The notes under the pieces were generated by a model, which saw nothing but the letters and a program-made list of their open reading frames with translations, did not search any database and had not been told where the DNA came from. From Clostridia bacterium (GTDB lineage: Bacteria; Bacillota; Clostridia; Christensenellales; Aristaeellaceae), in contig CAAGFE010000083.1 of assembly GCA_900769075.1 (NCBI GenBank), positions 1 to 20,429 on the forward strand: DNA of 20,429 bases, in the 5' to 3' direction. The position numbers and the translations under genes are program-made. Shown here one piece after another: positions 13,717 to 20,429 of this stretch (position 1 is the first letter of the stretch; every line of letters starts with the position of its first letter).

Positions 13717-16428
13717 ATGGACATCAAGACAATCCTGCGCTTTTTCGACGTGCGCGGCGGGCCGAAGGGCGAGGAAGGATACTACGAGTGCCGGTGCCCG
13801 GCCCACGATGACCGAAAAGCCAGCTTGCTGATCGGCCCGGGGGACAAGGGCATCCGCGTCAAGTGCCTGGCCAACTGCCGCACGGAGGATGTGCTTGCCG
13901 CTGCGGGGCTGTCCATGAGCGACCTTTTTTATGAGGACAGCGCAAGGCCGGGCCCGAAAAAAGCGCCGAAGCAGCCGGAACGCAAACAAAAGGCGATGGC
14001 CCAGGAGAAAAGCGAACCCGAGGAAAAGCGCGTTCCGCGAAAGATCGTCAAGGTGTACCCGTACACGGACGAAAACGGCAAGACGGTTTTTGAAGTGGTA
14101 CGATACGACCCCAAGGGCTTCGCCCAGCGCGTGCCGGACAGGACGCAGCCAGGCGGCTACCGGTGGAGCATCAAGGATGTGCGCCCGGTGATCTACCATC
14201 TGCCCCAGGTGATCAGCGCCGTTCAGACCGGGAAGATGGTCTACATCGTCGAGGGGGAAAAGGACGCAGACAACCTGGCGCTGCTGGGGGAAACCGCCAC
14301 GACCAGCCCCATGGGCGCGGGGAAATGGCGCAAGGAGCACAGCGAGTTTTTGAAGGGCGCGGATGTGTGCATCATCCCGGACAACGATGAGCCGGGCCGG
14401 AAGCATGCGGAGCAGGTGCTGATGCAGCTGCATGGCGTGGCGAAAACCGTCCGGGTGCTGGACTTGCGCGACGCGGTGCCCGATCTGCCGGAAAAGGGCG
14501 ACGTCAGCGACATGATCGCCATGCTGGGCAGGGCGCAATCGGCAAAGGTGCTGCGCTCCCTGGTGGACGCAGCGGATCTTGCAGCGCCCCCGGAGATCAC
14601 GCCCTACGAGCAGGCACAGGCCCTGTATGCCGAGGTGCCAGGCTATGGCGTGATGGATGGCGGCATCGTTGCTCGGGGCAAGGACAGCGTCAAGCGGCTG
14701 AGCACCTTTGTGGCGCTGCCGCGCAAGATCATCACCAAGGACGACGGCGTGACCGTCGAAAAATACTTTGAAATCGACGGATGGACAAAATCCGGACACC
14801 AGCTGCCGACCATCTCTGTCAAGGCCGAGGACTTCGGCGGCATGGGCTGGGTGCTGCGCAACTGGGATTTCGCCGCCAACGTGATGCCTGGAAACACCAT
14901 CAAGGAGCAGCTGCGGTACGTCATGACAGAGGTCGGCAACCAGAGCGCCAGCAGGGAAACGGTGTATACCCATGTTGGCTGGCGGAAGATCGGCGGCAAG
15001 TGGGCATACCTGCATCCGGGCGGCGCGATCGGCGCGGAGGGAATCCGCGTGGAGATTGAAAAGGCCCTGGGGCGGTATGGCTTTGAGCAGACCCTGGAGG
15101 ACGATCCGGTCAGCACCATGCTGGTGGCCTACGGCTTCCGCAGCTGCATGGCGGCGCATATCGCCATCCCCCTGATGGGCGTGGCCTTCCTCGCCCCGCT
15201 GCGGGAATTCCTGGAGCAGGTGGGACGCATGCCGCGCTTTGCGCTGTGGCTCAAGGGCGACTCCGGCACCATGAAATCCACCGCGTCCGCCCTGGCGCTG
15301 AGCTTCTTCGGAAATTTCCGCTATTCCGACCCCATGCCGGCGGGATTCCACGAGACAGCCAACAGCATCCGCCGAAAAGCGTTTGTCATGAAGGACAGCC
15401 TGCTGGTGGTGGACGATTTCCACCCGGAAACCTCCCTGCAGGAGCGCAGGAAGATGGAGAGCCTGGTGCAGGCGCTGTCCCGCGCCTACGGCAACGGCGA
15501 AAGCCGCGGACGCATGACCAGCGACCGAAAGCTGGAGGACGCGATGCCCGCAAGAGGCCTGGCCATCATGAGCGGCGAACAGGCGCCCGACGTCGGCCCC
15601 AGCGGCGCGATCCGCTTTTACATGGTGGGCGTGGAGAAGGGCGACATCAAAATTGACCAGCGATTGGAGGCGATGCAGGACATGGCGGAAAGAGGATACC
15701 TGCGCAAGGCCATGGCCGAGTACATCACCTGGCTGGCAAGGCGGGTGGACAATCTGCCCGGAGAGCTGCTGTATAAGTACAGCCTGCTGATCGGTCAGGC
15801 CCACAAGGCAGAAAATGCCGACGCGCACGGGCGCGCTGCCGAAGCGGTGGCCCATGTGATGCTGGGCTATGAGATGATGCTGGACTACATGGTGGACATC
15901 GGCGCGATGCCGGAGGAAGCTGCCAGGCGGGAGCACGCGGCGGCCTGGGAGATCATCATGCACAACAGCCGCCAGCAGACGGACGAGGCGAGAGAGGACA
16001 GCCCTGTCAACATGTTTCTGACTGCGGTGCAGCAGCTGCTGGCCAGCAGCCAGGCCACGGTCAAGGATGTGGGCGATGCCAATCCAGCGATCACGCCGCC
16101 CAGCTCCATCGGGTACCGCGACCAGCATTATTACTACCTTTTCCCGGACGTGACCTTCGCCCGGGTATGCAAGCTGTACAGCGACCAGGCCAGGGTTTTC
16201 CCGCTGGGCAAAAACGCGCTTTTCCGCCAGCTGAAAAACGATGGCATCATCGTGCCGGACAGCCAGGGCAAGTGCACGCGCAGCAAGCGCATCGGCGTGG
16301 GAAACCCGCGCTTGCTGTGGATCCACCGTGCCCGGATGGAAGGGCTGGAGGGCAAGCTGCCGGTGACAAACGGCGAGCAGATGAACATGATACCCGTTGA
16401 CCCGGGTGAGGTTGATAGTCCGTTTTGA
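13717..16428 (+). CDS. Phage replication protein: CHC2 primase, Toprim and DUF927-like helicase
   Basis: A 903-residue multidomain protein; AAGGAG lies 5 nt before the ATG. A CHC2-type zinc finger is at about residues 22-60 (Cys27, His30, Cys50, Cys54), followed by a charged Lys/Pro linker. The Toprim domain is at about 173-250, with Glu179 in YIVEGEKD and the acidic PDNDEPG at 221-227. The C-terminal half is a P-loop ATPase of the DUF927/superfamily 3-like helicase type: Walker A GDSGTMKS at 514-521 and Walker B LLVVDDFHP with Asp566-Asp567. The protein combines primer synthesis and helicase modules, so the element probably starts its own replication after excision. The last 100 residues look like a winged-helix tail (FPLGKNALFRQLKNDGIIV). 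Downstream early genes follow closely. Confidence 0.92.
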   Translation: MDIKTILRFFDVRGGPKGEEGYYECRCPAHDDRKASLLIGPGDKGIRVKCLANCRTEDVLAAAGLSMSDLFYEDSARPGPKKAPKQPERKQKAMAQEKSEPEEKRVPRKIVKVYPYTDENGKTVFEVVRYDPKGFAQRVPDRTQPGGYRWSIKDVRPVIYHLPQVISAVQTGKMVYIVEGEKDADNLALLGETATTSPMGAGKWRKEHSEFLKGADVCIIPDNDEPGRKHAEQVLMQLHGVAKTVRVLDLRDAVPDLPEKGDVSDMIAMLGRAQSAKVLRSLVDAADLAAPPEITPYEQAQALYAEVPGYGVMDGGIVARGKDSVKRLSTFVALPRKIITKDDGVTVEKYFEIDGWTKSGHQLPTISVKAEDFGGMGWVLRNWDFAANVMPGNTIKEQLRYVMTEVGNQSASRETVYTHVGWRKIGGKWAYLHPGGAIGAEGIRVEIEKALGRYGFEQTLEDDPVSTMLVAYGFRSCMAAHIAIPLMGVAFLAPLREFLEQVGRMPRFALWLKGDSGTMKSTASALALSFFGNFRYSDPMPAGFHETANSIRRKAFVMKDSLLVVDDFHPETSLQERRKMESLVQALSRAYGNGESRGRMTSDRKLEDAMPARGLAIMSGEQAPDVGPSGAIRFYMVGVEKGDIKIDQRLEAMQDMAERGYLRKAMAEYITWLARRVDNLPGELLYKYSLLIGQAHKAENADAHGRAAEAVAHVMLGYEMMLDYMVDIGAMPEEAARREHAAAWEIIMHNSRQQTDEAREDSPVNMFLTAVQQLLASSQATVKDVGDANPAITPPSSIGYRDQHYYYLFPDVTFARVCKLYSDQARVFPLGKNALFRQLKNDGIIVPDSQGKCTRSKRIGVGNPRLLWIHRARMEGLEGKLPVTNGEQMNMIPVDPGEVDSPF

Positions 16429-16454
16429 TGTGCATGAACAAGGAGGAGAAAATC

Positions 16455-16724
16455 ATGCGAAATATTAACAAGGAAGAAACCCTTCGCCGCATGGAAATGG
16501 AAGCTGAGGAGGCCATGCGCAACGGCGAGAAAGCGCCGGACTATAGCGATTTGGACGACCATGACATCGTTATGGTCTTTGGATCCATGATCGCTTTTGA
16601 AAGTCAGGGCGTTGAAATGGATTTGCGCGATATTGTCAAAGAAATCGTCCGCCGCGCAGCAAAGTACACCGCCGATATGCTTGAAAAAGAAAACCTGATT
16701 GCCTACGAAGGGGATGAAGCCTAA
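16455..16724 (+). CDS. Small acidic phage protein, unknown function
   Basis: An 89-residue protein. AGGAGG at 16441-16446 supports the ATG at 16455 (8 nt); an in-frame ATG at 16425 overlaps the previous stop codon and has a poorer site. It is mostly helical and acidic (SDLDDHDIVMVFGSMIAFES, then DIVKEIVRRAAKYTADML). No domain is recognised. Confidence 0.75.
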   Translation: MRNINKEETLRRMEMEAEEAMRNGEKAPDYSDLDDHDIVMVFGSMIAFESQGVEMDLRDIVKEIVRRAAKYTADMLEKENLIAYEGDEA

Positions 16725-16780
16725 GCAGGGGAAGAAGCCGCCAACGTAAACAGAAATAGAGCAATGACAAGGAGAACAAC

Positions 16781-17722
16781 ATGAGCAACGACGAAATGAC
16801 GATGATGAACACCGAGACCCAGCTTAGCGCCCTGGCTGCGGAGGTGCGGCGAACCCTGAGTGCGGCGCAGGCCATGCACCTGGATCAGCTGGAGCTGCGC
16901 ATCCGCGATCAGCGGGAACGCTTCACCCAGGGGCTGCTGGAGGTTGGCCGCTGCCTGGTGGAAGCCAAGGAAGCGCAGCTGGTGCCCCACGGCTGCTGGC
17001 AGGATTGGGTGGCAGCCCACACAGGGCTGAACGTCCGCAGCGCCCAGCGGCTGATGCGGGCGGCGCGGGAAATACCAAAAACGTCAGCGCTGTCGCATTT
17101 GGATTTCAGCAAGGTTTCGGCCTTGTTGGCGCTGCCGGCAGAGCAGCGGGAGGACTTTGCCCAGGAGGCTGATGCGGAGCATAGCACCCTGCGTCAGCTG
17201 GAAGCCGCCATCCGGGAGAAGAAGGAAGCGGAACGGCAGCGGGATCAGGCGCTGGAGGAAACGGAACGGAAAACGCATAAGATCGATGCCATGGAAAGGG
17301 AGCTGGAGGATGCAAGGTTTGCGCTGAACAACCTCCCCGTGGTCGAGCGCGAGGTCATACCTGCGGACTACGAGGCCATGAAGGCCCGCGACCTGGCTGC
17401 CGCGGACAGAATCCGGGAGGCAGAGGACTACGCCGAGGCGCAGGAGGAACGGGTGCGGGAGCTGCAAGCCAAGCTGGATGCGGCGCGAGCCGAGGACGGC
17501 CGGGGCGACGAGGTGCAGCGCTTTATCGCTGCATGCTCGACATTCTATGGGGAGGTGTGCCGGTATCAGAACATGGACGATGCACAGCTGCTGGGCGGCA
17601 AAACCCGGGCAGACTTAGAAAGCATGCGTAGCTGGGTCAGCATGATCCGCACCTGGTGCGGCACCATGGACGTGCGGCTGTCCGAGCGTTCCAGCGTGGA
17701 GGTGGATGGCGATGTGCGATGA
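16781..17722 (+). CDS. DUF3102-like protein with long coiled coil
   Basis: A 313-residue protein; AAGGAG lies 6 nt upstream. Residues about 35-100 resemble DUF3102: GLLEVGRCLVEAKEAQLVPH, then WQDWVAAHTGLNVRSAQRLM, a helix-turn-helix-like segment found in phage and plasmid proteins. Residues about 140-250 are a highly charged coiled coil (EKKEAERQRDQALEE ... EERVRELQAKLDAARAE). The C-terminal 60 residues form a separate helical region. A DNA-binding role in replication or partition is possible but unproven. The next gene starts inside its last codons. Confidence 0.8.
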   Translation: MSNDEMTMMNTETQLSALAAEVRRTLSAAQAMHLDQLELRIRDQRERFTQGLLEVGRCLVEAKEAQLVPHGCWQDWVAAHTGLNVRSAQRLMRAAREIPKTSALSHLDFSKVSALLALPAEQREDFAQEADAEHSTLRQLEAAIREKKEAERQRDQALEETERKTHKIDAMERELEDARFALNNLPVVEREVIPADYEAMKARDLAAADRIREAEDYAEAQEERVRELQAKLDAARAEDGRGDEVQRFIAACSTFYGEVCRYQNMDDAQLLGGKTRADLESMRSWVSMIRTWCGTMDVRLSERSSVEVDGDVR

Positions 17723-18146
17723 CCGAAAAGCAATCATCCCCGTGGAGCAGATGGCGGAAATCGCCCGCTGCAATCAGGCCACTGCCGAGCAGCTGCGCGC
17801 CATCACGGAGCAGATGGCTGCTTGCCTGCTCCAGCTGGACGCAAGGATGCGACATCAGGAGGAGCTGATGCAGCGCAAGCTGACCATCCCCCATGCCAAA
17901 CAAAAGCAGCTGCTGGCGGAAATTCGCCACCGGGCGGCGGAGATTGCGGTGAAGTACCATCTGCCGCCGGAAGCGGTGAAGGATGTGCGAGCCGCGATCC
18001 GCAAGGACATCCTGACGCAGCACGGCATCCGCGATCTGCACGACCTGCCGGAAAGCAGCCTGAGCGCTGCGATGTCGGCTATCGTCGCATGGGACAGCTA
18101 CAGCCTGATCCGCAGGCTGCGGCGGGAGATGGAAGGGGGGGAATGA
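17712..18146 (+). CDS. ORF6C-like phage protein
   Basis: A 144-residue protein. GGAGG at 17698-17702 fits the ATG at 17712 (9 nt) better than the one at 17706. Residues about 60-130 (KQKQLLAEIRHRAAEIAVKY ... DLPESSLSAAMSAIVAW) resemble the ORF6C C-terminal domain of phage antirepressor-type proteins, without the usual N-terminal ORF6N or BRO domain. The N-terminal third is a predicted coiled coil. It overlaps both neighbours, 11 nt with the DUF3102-like gene and ATGA with the next gene. Confidence 0.7.
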   Translation: MCDDRKAIIPVEQMAEIARCNQATAEQLRAITEQMAACLLQLDARMRHQEELMQRKLTIPHAKQKQLLAEIRHRAAEIAVKYHLPPEAVKDVRAAIRKDILTQHGIRDLHDLPESSLSAAMSAIVAWDSYSLIRRLRREMEGGE

Positions 18147-18772
18147 ATAACATGGCAAAAAATTTCCGCATTCAAGACCCGGGGACACGGTCTGACATGA
18201 CCCGCCCCATCGATGCCCGGGGGAACGCCGTCTACACCCAGGCGGAAGTCGACCAAATCAACGCCGAAGGCAACCGCCGCCGCGTCACCGGCGCGGAAAT
18301 GGAGGCGCTGATGGGCATGATCGCCGCCGGGAACATGATAGCCCAGTGCGCCGGGATGCTGTCCGTCCATGCGGCGCATATCGGATCGCAGACGACCCTC
18401 AAGCGGCTTGTCACCCAGATGCGCAACCAGATCGTCAAGCTGAACATGCACGTCGAAACGAGGCAGATGGGTGCAATCGCATCGCAGATGGCGGACGCAA
18501 ATATCACCATCAGCGCAAACCCGCGCCCTGCGATGGTCAATATCTGCCTGGATGATCTCTTGCACATCTGCAACCGCGCCATGGAGCAGTGTGATTTCTG
18601 CTGCACCTGCACCCGGGAGCAGAGCAAGGACTGCGACTTGCGCAGGGCGTTTGACCTGGTGCCCGGGGCGAAGCAGGCCGCGAAGGACAACGCCCGGAAG
18701 GATGCAAACCGCTGCCCCTACCGAGGGATGGAGATGGACATCTGCGAGGAGGATGCCTATGACGATGTGTGA
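18143..18772 (+). CDS. Cys-rich phage protein, possible metal site
   Basis: A 209-residue protein that starts in the ATGA overlap with the previous gene. The first 50 residues are polar (AVYTQAEVDQIN). A helical middle follows. The C-terminal third carries seven cysteines (150, 153, 154, 156, 164, 191, 201) in CDFCCTCTREQSKDC and RCPYRG...DICEE, which looks like a metal-binding cluster. Proteins with a similar C-terminal pattern occur in Clostridia prophages. The function is unknown. An alternative ATG lies at 18152. Confidence 0.75.
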   Translation: MNNMAKNFRIQDPGTRSDMTRPIDARGNAVYTQAEVDQINAEGNRRRVTGAEMEALMGMIAAGNMIAQCAGMLSVHAAHIGSQTTLKRLVTQMRNQIVKLNMHVETRQMGAIASQMADANITISANPRPAMVNICLDDLLHICNRAMEQCDFCCTCTREQSKDCDLRRAFDLVPGAKQAAKDNARKDANRCPYRGMEMDICEEDAYDDV

Positions 18773-18920
18773 CGCCTACCGTCTTCTGGCCTCCATCCGC
18801 CGCAAGCTGACGGTGCAGCAGTATCGGACAATCCGGGGGCAGCTCCGAGCTGGGGATGTGGACGGAGCGGTGCGGGGGATCAAAAGATTGGCGGAGGGAA
18901 AACACCGTGAAATGCATTAA
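18759..18920 (+). CDS. Small basic phage protein
   Basis: A 53-residue protein; GAGGAGG at 18746-18752 lies 6 nt before the ATG. It overlaps the end of the previous gene by 14 bases and runs past the next start. It is rich in Arg/Lys with two helices (RLLASIRRKLTVQQYRTIRG, AVRGIKRLAEGKH). No family is recognised, but tight spacing and a strong ribosome binding site support expression. Confidence 0.65.
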   Translation: MTMCDAYRLLASIRRKLTVQQYRTIRGQLRAGDVDGAVRGIKRLAEGKHREMH

Positions 18921-19404
18921 GTGTCCGTGGAATCCACCACAGAGCGAAGCGGGAGATTACCCGGATTGTCTGGGAACGGGGAAAGAAACGACCTGGAAAG
19001 ACGGAGAATATGGTTGCACGCTCACCCGTCGGCAACTTGAAAAAATGGACAAAGAATACGCAGAATACCTTGGAAACATGGGCGACGACATGGGAATCAA
19101 GACGGATTTTGATAACATGGGATGGAAGATGGAAAGCGCCCTGGACGATATGCGCCACATGATCGGTTTGGATATGTTTAAGCATAAGCCGTACAGGCGG
19201 CATGGGAAGCTGTTCTACAAACCATATCGCAACTATTGGGCAGGATACAACAAGTATCTTGACTATTTCAGCGGTTCACTTGGGCTTGTGGAAAAGTGGG
19301 ATTATGAGTCGGACGGGAAAATGACGTATTATTCCATGACGCGACGCGGGCTTGACTTTTTAGGGCGACAGATCAAAGTGACGATTAATAACGTGAGGGA
19401 TTGA
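18907..19404 (+). CDS. Phage protein with N-terminal Cys motif and winged-helix-like tail
   Basis: A 165-residue protein with a GTG start at 18907; GGAGGG at 18893-18898 lies 8 nt upstream, and the nearby ATG at 18912 is out of frame. Cys3, Cys6, Cys21 and Cys37 could form a small zinc site. The C-terminus (YRNYWAGYNKYLDYFSGS, LGLVEKWDYES, TYYSMTRRGLDFLGRQI) follows the pattern of small phage proteins with a winged-helix-like end. Base composition is lower in GC than in the neighbouring genes, which suggests separate acquisition. Confidence 0.75.
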   Translation: MKCIKCPWNPPQSEAGDYPDCLGTGKETTWKDGEYGCTLTRRQLEKMDKEYAEYLGNMGDDMGIKTDFDNMGWKMESALDDMRHMIGLDMFKHKPYRRHGKLFYKPYRNYWAGYNKYLDYFSGSLGLVEKWDYESDGKMTYYSMTRRGLDFLGRQIKVTINNVRD

Positions 19405-19406
19405 GA

Positions 19407-19535
19407 ATGGGCAAGAAAACAAAGATTGACTGGTGTGACGCAACATGGAACCCGGTCACGGGATGCCTGCATATTACAACTACTGCCCAAACTGCGGCGC
19501 GAAGATGGACGCGAAGGAGGAACAACAATGAGTGA
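19407..19535 (+). pseudogene. Chimeric remnant: DUF5131 (Gp37/Gp68) N-terminus joined to a zinc-ribbon tail
   Basis: The frame from ATG 19407 begins KIDWCDATWNPVTGCLH, the typical start of phage Gp37/Gp68 (DUF5131) proteins, which are normally a few hundred residues long. After CLH the family sequence stops and a shifted reading follows to TGA at 19533. In another frame the sequence from about 19469 reads YYNYCPNCGAKMDAKEEQQ, the C-terminus of a zinc-ribbon phage protein, ending at 19531 in an ATGA overlap with the next gene. A deletion between the two genes best explains this. Confidence 0.7.
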
Positions 19536-19794
19536 CCTTATCAGCAGAAGTGCGCTGATGAACTTTGCTCTGAATCATGTCGGCGGGACGATTGATTGCA
19601 ATGACATTGCAAGATTCAACGATGAACCTGTTGTGCGGAATGGGCGAGTGAAGTGTGATTTTTGCGGAAGAGTAAAGCCGATCAAAGCGTATACCTATCT
19701 ACCTGATTGTGGATTGCAATACGGAGCAACGATTGAAGCGGTTTACTGCCCAAAATGTGGGGCGAAGATGGACGGAGGTGCGGACGATGATTGA
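19528..19794 (+). CDS. Zinc-ribbon phage protein
   Basis: An 88-residue protein; AAGGAGG at 19514-19520 lies 7 nt before the ATG. Two CxxC pairs (Cys43/Cys46 and Cys74/Cys77 in YCPKCGAKMDG) make a zinc ribbon. The N-terminus SDLISRSAL is common in small Clostridia phage proteins of unknown role. Its tail closely resembles the relic tail just upstream (CPNCGAKMDA), so the two genes may be paralogues. Confidence 0.8.
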   Translation: MSDLISRSALMNFALNHVGGTIDCNDIARFNDEPVVRNGRVKCDFCGRVKPIKAYTYLPDCGLQYGATIEAVYCPKCGAKMDGGADDD

Positions 19795-20359
19795 CAAGAC
19801 CCTGCGCAAGGCCACGGCAGAGCGCCACGGCCCGGTGGTGGTTGTGCGCTACACTGGCGGCGGCGACTGCCTGTGGCTTAACATGTACCTGGACTGCGAA
19901 GACGGTCAGATGACCTGCGACAGCGACATTGTAAGCTATTCGTACAAATGGTATCGCTGCGCAGATAATGGCGATGATTTCATTAGGTTCTGCACCAAGT
20001 GGCTTGCCAATGAAGAATGGCTGCTGCGCAAGTGTATCGACGAAAATCATGTGCAAAAGGAGTTCGACCGGCACGAAACGGTGCTGAATCTACGGAAGGC
20101 CTACGACGACATTCACAACAACGACGAAGAATATGACGTTGACTTCGAGTTCGATCAGGTGCTTGACGTTGCGAACGGTTACGACAACAAAGATCAGTTT
20201 ATTATGGCCCTGTCTGTGCTGGCTGATGAACGCGGCGTGGAGCTGCCGGAGGAGTGGTGGACGTGCATCGTGGAGGACTACACTCCCTGGCAGAAGCGCT
20301 TCGCGGAGATTTGCCGGGAAGTGATCGTGCCGGAGCTTGAAAGGATGATGGAGGAATGA
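19787..20359 (+). CDS. Acidic phage protein, unknown function
   Basis: A 190-residue protein; GGAGG at 19774-19778 lies 8 nt upstream and the start overlaps the previous gene by 8 bases. It has many Asp, Glu and Trp residues (NNDEEYDVDFEFDQ, EEWWTCIVEDYTPW). No signal peptide or known domain is seen. Confidence 0.75.
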   Translation: MIDKTLRKATAERHGPVVVVRYTGGGDCLWLNMYLDCEDGQMTCDSDIVSYSYKWYRCADNGDDFIRFCTKWLANEEWLLRKCIDENHVQKEFDRHETVLNLRKAYDDIHNNDEEYDVDFEFDQVLDVANGYDNKDQFIMALSVLADERGVELPEEWWTCIVEDYTPWQKRFAEICREVIVPELERMMEE

Positions 20360-20363
20360 ACAC

Positions 20364-20429
20364 ATGACCATTGACGAAATCAAGCAGGCGCTGCGCGAGA
20401 TGAAAGAGATCTGCGCCAATAAAACAGAA
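20364..20429 (+). CDS. Start of a further phage gene, cut by the window end
   Basis: GGAGG at 20351-20355 lies 8 nt before an ATG that opens 22 codons without a stop (TIDEIKQALREMKEIC). It is too short to identify. Confidence 0.6.
   Translation, partial: MTIDEIKQALREMKEICANKTE

Larger units (their letters stand above)
9661..20429. mobile_element. Left end of an integrated prophage or phage-like element
   Basis: The boundary is set by the split tRNA-Pro at 9661-9704. Inside are integrase, repressor with divergent switch region, excisionase-like protein, phage-type primase-helicase and a string of small overlapping phage early genes. The host repeat modules are absent from it. The right end, structural genes and second attachment site lie beyond the window, so the type (prophage, satellite or integrative plasmid) is open. 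Confidence 0.88.

Noticed and set aside
13069..16326. A 1085-codon open frame on the minus strand opposite the replication gene
   Set aside because: It lacks recognisable domains and is His/Gln/Arg-rich as expected for an antisense frame of GC-rich coding DNA. The plus-strand frame has intact primase, Toprim and Walker motifs and a ribosome binding site.

Overview
The window looks like a chromosomal segment of a GC-rich Bacillota (Clostridia-type, probably an uncultured gut lineage). The basis is strong AGGAGG ribosome binding sites, SigA promoters with 17-bp spacers, a Spo0A-type output domain, a YwaF-family membrane protein, and a NusG-II/Gx-transporter gene pair. The exact taxon cannot be fixed from the sequence alone. 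A junction at about 9661-9704 divides it into a host chromosome part (1 to about 9660) and the left end of an integrated prophage or phage-like element (about 9661 to beyond 20429).

Host part. Plus strand: a THEP1-like protein that has lost its P-loop (472-990) and an acidic, lysine/alanine-rich helical protein (1117-1644), each with its own promoter. Minus strand: a four-gene operon read right to left, NusG domain II protein, Gx transporter, shikimate dehydrogenase (aroE), 3-dehydroquinate dehydratase (aroQ), with a promoter at 4360-4388 and a terminator at 1974-2010. Next on the minus strand come a Spo0A-like regulator with an inactivated receiver domain (4456-5148), a small alpha/beta-hydrolase remnant (5438-5527) and an AAA-CYTH fusion protein (5535-6620). 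Plus strand again: an MFS transporter (7340-8506) and a YwaF-family membrane protein (8631-9395). The host intergenic regions are filled with mosaic copies of several hairpin-forming repeat modules (16-345, 1806-1950, 5291-5440, 6764-7265). I see none of these inside the element.

Element part. The 3' half of a tRNA-Pro gene (anticodon CGG, minus strand, 9661-9704), followed on the host side by a strong terminator, marks the attachment site. The element then carries a tyrosine integrase (minus), an exported protein and an XRE repressor translationally coupled to it (minus). An intergenic switch region with back-to-back promoters and repeated ATTTGT half-sites follows. The rightward early operon encodes a second XRE-like regulator, a tandem-HTH excisionase-like protein, a 903-residue CHC2/Toprim/helicase replication protein, a DUF3102-like protein, an ORF6C-like protein and several small Cys-rich or hypothetical phage proteins. 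Most of these genes overlap or lie within a few bases of one another. No terminase, capsid or tail genes are visible, so whether this is a full prophage, a satellite or an integrative plasmid cannot be decided here.

Best candidates for something undescribed: the exported protein cotranslated with a non-LexA-type repressor (possible superinfection exclusion or lysogenic conversion), the 9-bp iteron array at the integrase promoter, the Spo0A-like and THEP1-like pseudo-enzymes, and the mosaic repeat family.
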